DNA from: Methylobacterium sp. J-048 | GTDB taxonomy: Bacteria > Pseudomonadota > Alphaproteobacteria > Rhizobiales > Beijerinckiaceae | Reading direction: 5' to 3' | DNA: 64,000 nt | Assembly (NCBI RefSeq): GCF_022829515.1 | Contig: NZ_JAKSYL010000153.1 | Span: 38,950-102,949 of the forward strand | Shown: in pieces, positions 35,525 through 43,612 of the stretch | How the letters are laid out: each line of letters starts with the position of its first letter | Position numbering within the stretch: the stretch's first letter is position 1 | Notes under the pieces: model-generated | Database searches by the model: none | What the model was told of the DNA's origin: nothing | Seen by the model: the letters and a program-made list of their open reading frames with translations, nothing else | Made by a program: the position numbers and the translations under genes

Positions 35525-37174
35525 CTACTGCACCAGCACGGCCTGGCTGCAGAGGGTGCCGTCCATCTCGACATCGGCGTAGCCGATGCGCAGGCCGAGG
35601 CTCTGCAGGACGGCATTGAGCACCAGATCGAGGGGCGCGGCGGCGAGGCTGAGCGTCGTCGCGAGCGAAGTCTGGAGCAGCCCGGTGAGGGGCAGGCCGT
35701 TCAGACTGAGGGTCAGGTTGCCGAGCAGGCTGCCGGTCAGCGACTGGGCGACGTTGTTCGACGACACCGTCTTCACGGTGTGGTTGACGATGTCGGCATC
35801 CGTGAAGGTCAGGGTCTGCGTGTTGGTGCCGATCGTCGTCACCGTCCGGCCGGAGATGTTCACCAGCGGCAGCCCGATCAGCACCGCGGGCTGCGACAGG
35901 TCCGGGCTGGTGGTGCCGCCGTTGATCGCGGCGCGGTTCACCGCCGCGACGGCCAGGGTCGCGAGCCCGGTCTGGACCTCGATGCCGGCTTGGCGGCCGC
36001 CCCCGGTACCCGAACAGGTGAGCGTGCGCAGGGTCGCCTGGGCGGAGGCGATCTCGGCGTAGATCGGCAGGTACACCGTCCCGAGCCCGAGGGGGGCCGA
36101 GACCGTGGCCTCGATCAGCAGCCGGGTCTGGGCGGTCTTCACCGTCGCATTCTGGCTGCCGGGCCGGACCCAGCCGGAACTGCGGCGGCGCTCGCCGATC
36201 GCCAGGGTCAGCCGGGTCGAGAGCAGCCCCGGCACGGTGGCGCCCAGATCGATCGCGACCTGGTTCTGGCCATTGGCCAGCGACGCCGTGGCGGCCACGA
36301 GGTCCATCAGGTCCAGCGACGGGCCGGCCAGGCCGCGACCGGGAGCCAGAGCCGCCGCATCGCCCAGCGCGTCGACCTGCCCGACCGGTACGAGATTGCC
36401 GGCATTCGGCAGCGCATTGAGGATACCGGACAGCGCCGAGACCGCGGCGGAATTGTCCTGCGCAGCGACCCGCATCGCCATCAGCAACTGGCCGACGCTG
36501 GCATTGGCCTGGACGATGTCGGTGTAGTTCGCGGCCTGGAGATTGAGGCTCGCCGCCAGCGCGTCGAGGACGCGCAGACCGTCGACCTTGGCGCTGGCCA
36601 GCGCGGTGTAATCGCTCACGCTCAAGGACAGCTTGGCCCCGAGCAAGCCGCCGAGGACGGCGTTGGCGATGCCGCCGCTCAAGGCCGCCGTGCCCGAGCC
36701 GATCGTGAACGCCGCGAACTGGGCACTTGCAGCCGTGCCGCTGACCCGGATCGGCACGGTGCCGGGCAAGCCGATCGCCCGGCCGAAGGTCACCGGGACA
36801 TTGGTCGACAGGCCGACCCGCACGGCGTTCGCCGGGTTCAACCCGGGGCTGAAGCGGCTGCCGGGGGCGACGTTGGGTGCGCTGGCATCGTAGCCGCCGG
36901 TCGCCACCGTGGCCTGCGCCGTGCCGTAGCCGTTGTCGCCGAGCGAGCGGCGCGCCACCGTGTCCGCCTGGGTCGGGTCGACGGCGGCGAGCATCGCGGC
37001 GATGTCGGCCGCGCCCTGCGCCTTGCGCCGGGCCTGGAACACCTGACCGAGGTCGATCCCGACGGCGCCGGCGCCCATCAGCAACGAACTGCCGAGCGCC
37101 ACCAGGATCACGACGTTGCCGCCCCGGGCCCGGCCGAAGCCCCGTGCCCGGGCGACCGCCCGCCACCGGCTCAC
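35525..37174 (-). CDS. TadG-like pilus/surface protein
   Basis: 549 aa. N-terminal basic stretch, then RGGNVVILVALGSSLLMGAG as a TadG-type prepilin-like membrane segment, then the GIDLGQVFQARRKAQGAADIAAM region that follows it in Tad pseudopilins. The rest is a low-charge Ala/Leu/Thr-rich extracytoplasmic region. It overlaps tadE by 4 bp. The rest of a tad (flp) secretion cluster is not in the window. Confidence 0.8.
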   Translation of the reverse strand: MSRWRAVARARGFGRARGGNVVILVALGSSLLMGAGAVGIDLGQVFQARRKAQGAADIAAMLAAVDPTQADTVARRSLGDNGYGTAQATVATGGYDASAPNVAPGSRFSPGLNPANAVRVGLSTNVPVTFGRAIGLPGTVPIRVSGTAASAQFAAFTIGSGTAALSGGIANAVLGGLLGAKLSLSVSDYTALASAKVDGLRVLDALAASLNLQAANYTDIVQANASVGQLLMAMRVAAQDNSAAVSALSGILNALPNAGNLVPVGQVDALGDAAALAPGRGLAGPSLDLMDLVAATASLANGQNQVAIDLGATVPGLLSTRLTLAIGERRRSSGWVRPGSQNATVKTAQTRLLIEATVSAPLGLGTVYLPIYAEIASAQATLRTLTCSGTGGGRQAGIEVQTGLATLAVAAVNRAAINGGTTSPDLSQPAVLIGLPLVNISGRTVTTIGTNTQTLTFTDADIVNHTVKTVSSNNVAQSLTGSLLGNLTLSLNGLPLTGLLQTSLATTLSLAAAPLDLVLNAVLQSLGLRIGYADVEMDGTLCSQAVLVQ

Positions 37175-37617
37175 AGGCCGCCCTTCCGCACGCTGATCGT
37201 GCTGCGCAGGACGTTCGGCAGCATCGGGATCAGCTTCGAGAAGACGTTGATCCCCAACGAGGCGGCGTCCAGGGTCACGGTGACCACGTAGACCGTGGCG
37301 TCGTTCGGATCGGGCCCGACCTGGACCGCGATGCTCCCGGGGCGGAACATCGCGCCCGAACTCAGGCTGCGGTTGACCGTAGTCTGAGCCAGGGTCGCGC
37401 GCTCGGTGTCGGTGACCCCCGCGATGGAGGCGCGTGCCGCTTCGGCCGCGATCTGGCGCAGGTTATGAGCGGCGCCCAGGCAGATGCCGAACGCCGTGAT
37501 GCCGGCAAACAGCATCAGCAGCACCGGCGCGACGAGGGCGAATTCGACCGCCGAGCTGCCGCGCCGGCAGGCCAATCCCGAGCGTCCGTTTCGCCGAAAT
37601 CCTTGGAGCCAGCCCAT
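37171..37617 (-). CDS. TadE-like pseudopilin
   Basis: 148 aa from ATG 37617, with GGAGGG eight bases upstream; an upstream ATG at 37659 lacks this. TadE signature: basic start, then SSAVEFALVAPVLLMLFAGI with the invariant Glu of the prepilin-type processing region. The stop overlaps the tadG start. TadE and TadG are minor components of Tad (type IVc) pili. Confidence 0.83.
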   Translation of the reverse strand: MGWLQGFRRNGRSGLACRRGSSAVEFALVAPVLLMLFAGITAFGICLGAAHNLRQIAAEAARASIAGVTDTERATLAQTTVNRSLSSGAMFRPGSIAVQVGPDPNDATVYVVTVTLDAASLGINVFSKLIPMLPNVLRSTISVRKGGL

Positions 37618-37738
37618 CGAAACGCCCTCCGGGAGCGCGCTGCTGCGGCAGCGACACAACCCATGGTCGCATCGATCCTCTAATCAAAGGTTGTATTCGT
37701 GGCCCGAATTCCCGTGTTTCGGGGCGAATACGGAAAAT

Positions 37739-38845
37739 TCAGATCTCCACGGCCGGTCGCGCGGTGCCGATCCCCGATGGATCGAAGGCGGCGCTCTTGA
37801 TCACGGCGTGAACCGGACGGCCCGGCGCCAGCTCCAGTTCCCGGACTGCGGCCGCCGTGACGCGTGCCGCCAGCAGCGCGCCGTTGCAGTCGATCTCCAC
37901 CGCCACCTCGGCGCCGCTCCGGGTCAGCGTCGTGACGTAGCCGGGCAGGATGTTGCGCGCGCTCAAGCCCCGGGGGCGCTCGGTCGCCACCAGAACGTCG
38001 CGGGCGGGGATCCGCACGCGCAGCCGCGTCCCGATCGGGCGCGCCGCCAGGCCCGGGACCAGAAGCTGCCCCGCATGACCGGTCAGCCGGGTCAGCCCGG
38101 TCTCCGGATCGGCGCCTGCGACCACCATGTCGAGCAGCGCCCCAGCCTCGGCCTCGTGGACCGGCACGAGGTCGGCCCGGCGCAGGATCGCCTCGGCGGG
38201 ACCGGACGCGGCCACGCGCCCCGCCTCCAGCACGATCACCGTGGTGGCAAGCCGCGCCACCTCGGCGACGGCATGGCTGACATAGACGATCGGCACACCG
38301 GCCTCGTCGCGCAGGCGCTCGATATAGGGAAGGATCTCGGCCTTGCGGGCCTCGTCGAGGGCCGCCAGCGGTTCGTCCATGAGCAGCAGGCGGGGCTTGG
38401 CGAGCAGCGCCCGGCCGATCGCGACCCGCTGGCGCTCGCCCCCCGACAGGCCGATGGGCCGCCGGTCGAGGAGGTGGCCGATGCCGAGCATCTCGGTCAC
38501 CGCGGCGAAGCCGGCCGGGTCGGCGGGCTGTCGCCCGAAGACGCGGCCGTAGCCGAGGTTGGTCCGCACGCTGAGATGCGGGAACAGCCGCGCATCCTGG
38601 AACACCACCCCGACTCGGCGTCGATGAGGCGGAAGGAAGACGCCGCGCGCGACATCGACCAGCGTCGCGCCGTCGATGACGATCCGGCCCCGATCCGGCC
38701 GGGCCAGCCCGGCGATCAGGTCGATCAGCGTCGTCTTGCCGGAGCCCGAGCGGCCGAACAGGGCGGTCAGGCCCGGCCCGGCCTCGAACGCCGCCTCCAG
38801 GGCGAAGGCACCGCGCCCGAGGTATACATCGACTTGGATGCTCAC
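37739..38845 (-). CDS. modC: Molybdate ABC transporter ATP-binding protein
   Basis: 368 aa from GTG 38845 (the frame extends seven residues further). Walker A GRSGSGKT (31-38), signature LSGGERQRVAIGRALL, Walker B LLLMDEPLAALD, and a C-terminal MOP molybdate-binding domain (GTRLRVRIPARDVLVA). It powers import of molybdate. It is separated from modB by a glutathione S-transferase gene on the opposite strand, so it needs its own promoter. Confidence 0.9.
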   Translation of the reverse strand: MSIQVDVYLGRGAFALEAAFEAGPGLTALFGRSGSGKTTLIDLIAGLARPDRGRIVIDGATLVDVARGVFLPPHRRRVGVVFQDARLFPHLSVRTNLGYGRVFGRQPADPAGFAAVTEMLGIGHLLDRRPIGLSGGERQRVAIGRALLAKPRLLLMDEPLAALDEARKAEILPYIERLRDEAGVPIVYVSHAVAEVARLATTVIVLEAGRVAASGPAEAILRRADLVPVHEAEAGALLDMVVAGADPETGLTRLTGHAGQLLVPGLAARPIGTRLRVRIPARDVLVATERPRGLSARNILPGYVTTLTRSGAEVAVEIDCNGALLAARVTAAAVRELELAPGRPVHAVIKSAAFDPSGIGTARPAVEI

Positions 38846-38910
38846 GCGGTCCGCCCCCGGTGGCACGGGCGGCGGCGATGCGCGTTGGCACCCGGCACGG
38901 AGCGCCCACG

Positions 38911-39567
38911 ATGATCACGGTCCACCATCTCGAGAACAGCCGCTCGCAGCGCGTGCTTTGGCTCCTCGAGGAACTCGGCCTGCCCTACACGGTGAAGCGC
39001 TACGATCGGGATCCGCAGACCATGCGGGCGCCCCCGGAACTCACGGCCATCCACCCGCTGGGCAAGTCGCCGATCATCACGGAGGACGGGATCGTGGTGG
39101 CCGAGACTGGCGCCATCGTCACCTACCTGACCGACCGGTCCGGCGGCGCCCTGGTGCCCGCCCCGGGAACGCCCGAGCGCGCGCGCTACACCTACTGGCT
39201 GCACTACGCCGAAGGCTCGGCGATGCCGCCGCTGCTGCTCAAGCTGGTCTTCGCACGCCTGGCCCCGCAGAGCCCCTGGGCCTTGCGGCCCCTGGTCCGC
39301 GGGATCGCCGACACGGTGCTCAAAAGCTTCGTCGATCCGGATTTGCGACGGCACGCGGCGTTCTGGGAGGGGGAACTCGCCGACCGACCGTATTTCTGCG
39401 GCACGGAATTTTCCGCCGCCGACATCATGATGAGCTTCCCGCTGGAAGCCTTCGCGGCCCGTGGCACCGGGACCGGACCGCGCGTCACCGCGTGGCTCGC
39501 GCGCATCCATGCGCGTCCGGCGTACCGGCGGGCGCTGGAGCGGGGCGGACCCTACGCCTATGCCTAA
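38911..39567 (+). CDS. Glutathione S-transferase
   Basis: 218 aa from ATG 38911. N-terminal thioredoxin-like domain (MITVHHLENSRSQRVLWLLEELG; glutathione-binding ETGAIVTYL near 67-75) and a helical C-terminal domain ending in RPAYRRALERGGPY. The catalytic residue is the Ser or Arg of SRSQR near 11-15. It lies on the plus strand between modB and modC, which are on the minus strand: head to head with modC, tail to tail with modB. Confidence 0.85.
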   Translation: MITVHHLENSRSQRVLWLLEELGLPYTVKRYDRDPQTMRAPPELTAIHPLGKSPIITEDGIVVAETGAIVTYLTDRSGGALVPAPGTPERARYTYWLHYAEGSAMPPLLLKLVFARLAPQSPWALRPLVRGIADTVLKSFVDPDLRRHAAFWEGELADRPYFCGTEFSAADIMMSFPLEAFAARGTGTGPRVTAWLARIHARPAYRRALERGGPYAYA

Positions 39568-39606
39568 TGGGTGCCCGCGCGCGGGTGCGTTCGGTCCCCG
39601 CGCCAT

Positions 39607-40299
39607 TCAGGCCGCCTGCAACCGGCGCGCGGCGCGAGACGCCAGGAACTCCGAGACCAGCAGGGCCGCGACCGACAGGGCGACCGAGATCAGGGTCAGG
39701 CGCAGGGCCGGCCCCTCCCCGCCGGGGACCTGGGTCAGCGTGTAGATCGCCGACGGCAGCGTCTGGGTTTCGCCGGGGATGTTCGACACGAAGGTGATCG
39801 TCGCCCCAAACTCGCCCATCGCCTTGGCGAACGCGAGCACGGCGCCCGCGATGCAGCCCGGCAGGCTGAGCGGCAGCGTGACGGTGAGGAAGACGAGCAA
39901 CGGATTCGCCCCGAGGGTGCCGGCCGCCTGTTCGAGCCTGGGGTCGACCGCCTCGATCGACAGCCGCATCGCCCGCACCATCAGGGGGAACCCCATCACC
40001 GCGCAGGCGAGCGCCGCCCCGGTCCAGCGGAAGGCGAAGACGATGCCGATCTCCGCGAGCGCGCTCCCGAGGAATCCGCGCCGGCCGAGCATCAGCAGCA
40101 GCAGGTAGCCGGTCACCACCGGGGGCAGGATCAGCGGAAGGTGGACCAGCCCGTCGAGGAACGCCCGGCCCGGGAAGCGGCGTCGCGCCAGCAGCCACGC
40201 GACGGCGAGCCCCGGCAGCAGGCTCGCGAGCGTCGCGACGCTCGCCACCCGCAGGCTCAGGGTGACGGCGTTCCAGGCGTCGGGGGGCAGGTCGAACAA
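39607..40299 (-). CDS. modB: Molybdate ABC transporter permease
   Basis: 230 aa with five to six hydrophobic segments and the permease EAA-type loop QAAGTLGANPLLVFLTVTLP. It forms the membrane channel of the ModABC importer. It follows modA by 15 bp. No modC follows directly; a glutathione S-transferase gene intervenes in the opposite direction. Confidence 0.92.
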   Translation of the reverse strand: MFDLPPDAWNAVTLSLRVASVATLASLLPGLAVAWLLARRRFPGRAFLDGLVHLPLILPPVVTGYLLLLMLGRRGFLGSALAEIGIVFAFRWTGAALACAVMGFPLMVRAMRLSIEAVDPRLEQAAGTLGANPLLVFLTVTLPLSLPGCIAGAVLAFAKAMGEFGATITFVSNIPGETQTLPSAIYTLTQVPGGEGPALRLTLISVALSVAALLVSEFLASRAARRLQAA

Positions 40300-40314
40300 G
40301 GCCGGGGCGCGGGG

Positions 40315-41136
40315 CTAGTGGCCGGTGCCGGGGGTTCCGATCACGGTGAAACCCTGGCGCTCGAAGAAGCCGCGTGCCGCTGTGCCGCGCAGATAGGCCA
40401 GCAGGGCGGCGGCATCCGGGTTTGACGAATCCTTGAGGAGGGCCGCCGGGTAGACGATCGGCGGATGGCTGTCGGACGGGAAGGTCGCGACCACGTGCAC
40501 ACTGGGATCGGCCGCCGCATCCGTCGCGTAGACGATGCCCAGCGGCGCCTCGCCCCGGGCGACCAGCAGCAGGGCGGCGCGCACGTTCTCGGCCTGGGCG
40601 ACCTGCCCCTTCACGGCGTCCCAGCCGCCGAGCTTCTCCAGGGCGGCCTTGCCGTATTTCCCGGCCGGGACGGCATCGATCGTGGCCATCGCGAGCTTGC
40701 CGCCATTGAGGAGCCGGGTGAGCGTCGAACCGAGATTCGGCGCGAGGGCGACGCGCGGGTCGGCGCCGGCATCCTTCGGGCCGGGCGCAATCAGCACCAG
40801 CGCGTTGCGCAGGAGTTCGACGCGCGAGCCCGGCTTCAGGCTGCCGGCCTTCTCGGCGTAATCCATCCAGGCCTGGTCCGCCGAGATGAAGATGTCGGCC
40901 GGTGCCCCCGCCTCGATCTGCTTGGCCAGGGCGTTCGAGCCCGCATAGGAAATCCGGACGGTCTTGCCGGCGTCTTTCGTCCAGCCGCCGGTCGCGTCGT
41001 CCAGCGCGTTCTTCAGGCTCGCCGCAGCGAAGACGACGACCGGATCGGCGGCCCGACTCGGACCCGCAACCGGGACGAGGGCCAGCGCCGCGAGGAAGAT
41101 CCAGATCCGTCGGTGAAATCGCATCGGCGCGGGCAT
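40315..41136 (-). CDS. modA: Periplasmic molybdate-binding protein
   Basis: 273 aa. Signal peptide ending near SRAADPV (residues about 27-30). ModA features: VVFAAASLKNALDD, SYAGSNALAKQIEAGAPADIF, AGKYGKAALEKLG. It binds molybdate or tungstate in the periplasm. Two starts are possible, ATG 41136 and 41124; AGGGA directly abuts the first and is 12 bases from the second, so neither is decisive. Confidence 0.9.
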   Translation of the reverse strand: MPAPMRFHRRIWIFLAALALVPVAGPSRAADPVVVFAAASLKNALDDATGGWTKDAGKTVRISYAGSNALAKQIEAGAPADIFISADQAWMDYAEKAGSLKPGSRVELLRNALVLIAPGPKDAGADPRVALAPNLGSTLTRLLNGGKLAMATIDAVPAGKYGKAALEKLGGWDAVKGQVAQAENVRAALLLVARGEAPLGIVYATDAAADPSVHVVATFPSDSHPPIVYPAALLKDSSNPDAAALLAYLRGTAARGFFERQGFTVIGTPGTGH

Positions 41137-41237
41137 TCCCTGTCGCGACCCGTGATCCCATCGGGTGCTGCGGGACCATAGGCTCGCGACGCATTCGGGC
41201 CAAGCCTGGGGCCAGGGCTGGCGGGAACCCGTGAGGG

Positions 41238-41438
41238 TCAGGAGTGGGGCGCCTCGCGACGCTCCCGCTCCGGTGCGGCCTCCGCCCGATGCAGCCGGCT
41301 CAGCAGGACCAGGAGGTGGCCGGGAAGCGGACCCTCCAACGCGGGACCGCCGAAAAGACGCTCGCGGGGGGAAGGAAGGACGGCCCCATCGCTGACGACG
41401 ACGGGCCCGCGCGGTCCTGAACGCCTGGACTTGGTCAC
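41238..41438 (-). CDS. Hypothetical small basic protein
   Basis: 66 aa from GTG 41438. It begins TKSRRSGPRGPVVVSDGAV and has a helical C-terminal half (LPGHLLVLLSRLHRAE). No family recognised. It lies upstream of modA on the same strand in a region otherwise without genes. An AGGG about ten bases upstream gives weak support. Confidence 0.35.
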   Translation of the reverse strand: MTKSRRSGPRGPVVVSDGAVLPSPRERLFGGPALEGPLPGHLLVLLSRLHRAEAAPERERREAPHS

Positions 41439-41601
41439 GCTGTACGCACCCTGCTCGATGACGGCGCTCGCGAGAGCCGGCAAAAACGCCGGCCGGTGTC
41501 GCCGGTTCCGCGGGCAGCCGATGGATTCTGTGATTAACGCGCAGACACCCTGCCGCATTCCTGGGCGGTTCCATCCGCGAATCCGGAATCGGGCAGCGCC
41601 G

Positions 41602-41745
41602 TCACCAAGTCTGGATGTTGCCTCGCTCCCGTGGCTCGGCATCCGGCGCCGGGGTCATGCCGGCTGCGACCAGCACCGCCCATAGCGTGGCCGCGAGGGT
41701 CGTCGTGAGCGTGACGGCGACGCTGATGAGAAAAGGCGCATTCAT
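41602..41745 (-). CDS. Small single-pass membrane protein (47 aa)
   Basis: ATG 41745. The product starts MNAPFLISVAVTLTTTLAA and continues TLWAVLVAAG as one membrane segment, then a polar tail PDAEPRERGNIQTW. No clear ribosome site. No family recognised. Support is the clean hydrophobic helix plus charged tail. Confidence 0.45.
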   Translation of the reverse strand: MNAPFLISVAVTLTTTLAATLWAVLVAAGMTPAPDAEPRERGNIQTW

Positions 41746-42059
41746 GGTGGCGCTGTCGTTGATCAAAACGGGCGCGCCGGATCACGAAGAGCGGCGCGCC
41801 AGAGTTGAGGGTCTGGCCTTGGGGAAGCCAAGACTGTTGTAATCACAGAATTCGTGTGCGGAAACAGATTTGCATGGCTTTCGATGCGGGCATTGTCAGA
41901 TGTGTCTGAGCAGCAACAAACCAGCAATCCTGATCGGCCGCGCGGCGCCACGGCGCACGAATGCCGCGGCCCGGCCCGGCCCGGCCCCGTCGCCTCGGAC
42001 GCGATTTTTTCACCCCGGCCCCTGTGATGCGGCGCTTCCGGGCGTTACAGCCGGACATC
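41746..42059. other. Gene-free stretch before prmA
   Basis: No gene supported. The middle (about 41840-41930) is distinctly richer in A/T than the window and probably holds the prmA promoter, but no promoter boxes were convincing. An in-frame upstream extension of prmA to 41961 is Arg/Pro-rich and not conserved-looking. Confidence 0.4.
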
Positions 42060-42980
42060 ATGCTCGAAGGTCTGCCGCCCCACCGCCCGACTCACGTCCT
42101 GCGCCTCACGACCGACGAGCGGTCGGCTCGGGCGATGACCGACCTGCTGGGCGAAATGTTCGATCCCACCGAGACCGCCGTCGCGGCGTTCGAGGATGCG
42201 GATGGCTGCACCTGGCGGCTGGAGGCCTATTTCGCCGACGCGCCGGACGAGGATTACATCCGCGCGCTGATCCGCCCGGTGATCGGGGACGAGGCCGACA
42301 TCGCCGAGTTCCGCACCATCGAGCAGCAGGATTGGGTCCGCACCTCGCTGGAGGGGCTGAAGCCGGTCCGGGCCGGCCGCTTCCTCGTGCACGGCTCGCA
42401 CGACCGCGACGCGGTCCGCGGCAACGACCTGCCGATCGAGATCGAGGCGGCACTGGCCTTCGGCACCGGCCATCACGGTACGACGCTGGGCTGCCTGCGC
42501 GCCCTGGTCTCCGAGTTGAAGCGGCGGCGTCCGGCCCATGTCCTGGATGTCGGCACCGGGACCGGGATCCTGGCCTTCGCGGCCGCCAAGGCGCTGCGGC
42601 AGCCGGTGGTGGCCGGCGACCTCGACGGCGAGGCGGTGCGGACCGCCCGGGAGAACGCGCGGCTCAACGGCCTTGCGCCCTACCTCAAGCTCTACGAGGG
42701 CCCCGGCGTGCGCCACCTTTTGGCAGACCGGCCGCGGCACTTCGACCTCGTCTTCGCCAATATCCTGGCGCGTCCCCTGCGGCGCCTCGCCCCGACGCTG
42801 TCCGGGGTGGTCGCGCCCGCGGGGGTGCTGGTGCTCTCCGGGCTGATCGAGCGCGACGTGCCGGGCGTGCTCTCGACCTATCGCCACCAGGGTTTCCACC
42901 TCGTGCGCCACGGCCTGATCGAGGGCTGGGTCGCGCTGGTGCTGGCCCGCGGCGGGGCGGCGAAACGGCCGCGCCGCTGA
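42060..42980 (+). CDS. prmA: Ribosomal protein L11 methyltransferase
   Basis: 306 aa from ATG 42060 (MLEGLPPHRPTHVLRLTTDE). SAM-dependent methyltransferase with GTGHHGTT near 135-142, motif I VLDVGTGTGILAFAA (161-175) and the NILARPL motif near 240. It trimethylates L11 in other bacteria. The N-terminal substrate-binding domain is present. The gene ends before a short hairpin at 42988-43008 (CCGGGC/GCCCGG). Confidence 0.9.
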   Translation: MLEGLPPHRPTHVLRLTTDERSARAMTDLLGEMFDPTETAVAAFEDADGCTWRLEAYFADAPDEDYIRALIRPVIGDEADIAEFRTIEQQDWVRTSLEGLKPVRAGRFLVHGSHDRDAVRGNDLPIEIEAALAFGTGHHGTTLGCLRALVSELKRRRPAHVLDVGTGTGILAFAAAKALRQPVVAGDLDGEAVRTARENARLNGLAPYLKLYEGPGVRHLLADRPRHFDLVFANILARPLRRLAPTLSGVVAPAGVLVLSGLIERDVPGVLSTYRHQGFHLVRHGLIEGWVALVLARGGAAKRPRR

Positions 42981-43164
42981 ATCGGCGCCGGGCCTGCGCA
43001 TTGCCCGGGCCTGAGTCAGACGCCGGATCATGATCCGCTCGCCGATTCCGTCACCGAGGGCGCATATGCACGGGCCCGCGGCCAGCCCAAGGATCCTGCC
43101 CCTACCCGGCCGCATCCGACCCTGACGGATTTCCTGACTGACGGCGCGCACGACGCCCAGGGCT

Positions 43165-43425
43165 CTATGGTGCGGTCCGGAGCCGCCCCGGCCGGCCCGG
43201 GGTTTCGGAACTCGTCTCGACGACCGGGCTTTCGACGTCATCCGCTTGTGCGACCGGAGCGCCCAGTGCGGCCATCAGTACACGCAGGCCGTCGACCCAC
43301 TCCTCCACCTCGGCCAGCGAGCCGAACCCATCGCGCCGGATCACCGTGTCGGGCTCGATCGTAGTGATGGCGTCGAAGAGGCCATCGGGTCTGTCGCTGA
43401 TCCGGTAGAAGACGCGGCGTGGCAT
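43165..43425 (-). CDS. Small conserved-looking protein of unknown function
   Basis: 86 aa from ATG 43425. The N-terminal part MPRRVFYRISDRPDGLFDA with GFGSLAEVEEWVDGLRVLM looks like a compact alpha/beta domain; the last 25 residues are polar. No family recognised with confidence. Convergent with prmA and divergent from the aminopeptidase P gene. The frame is open far upstream but the start context and composition favour this ATG. Confidence 0.55.
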   Translation of the reverse strand: MPRRVFYRISDRPDGLFDAITTIEPDTVIRRDGFGSLAEVEEWVDGLRVLMAALGAPVAQADDVESPVVETSSETPGRPGRLRTAP

Positions 43426-43612
43426 AAGTGGGGAGATAGGGCGAAGAACTGACGTGATAAGATTGCGCGCGATGCTAAACCATAGGTTAAGGGATGGAGC
43501 ATCGTCCCGCCAGGGAATGTCCGGCTTTCGGACGCGGTGATGCGAAACCGATACACCGCGCGCGGATCCCGCGCGGTTGCGACCGGGGACCGCCCGGCGA
43601 TAGGCTCGTCGC

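Noticed and set aside
41137..41601. ModE site or molybdenum-cofactor riboswitch upstream of modA
   Set aside because: No CGTTATAT-type palindrome or recognisable moco structure was visible.
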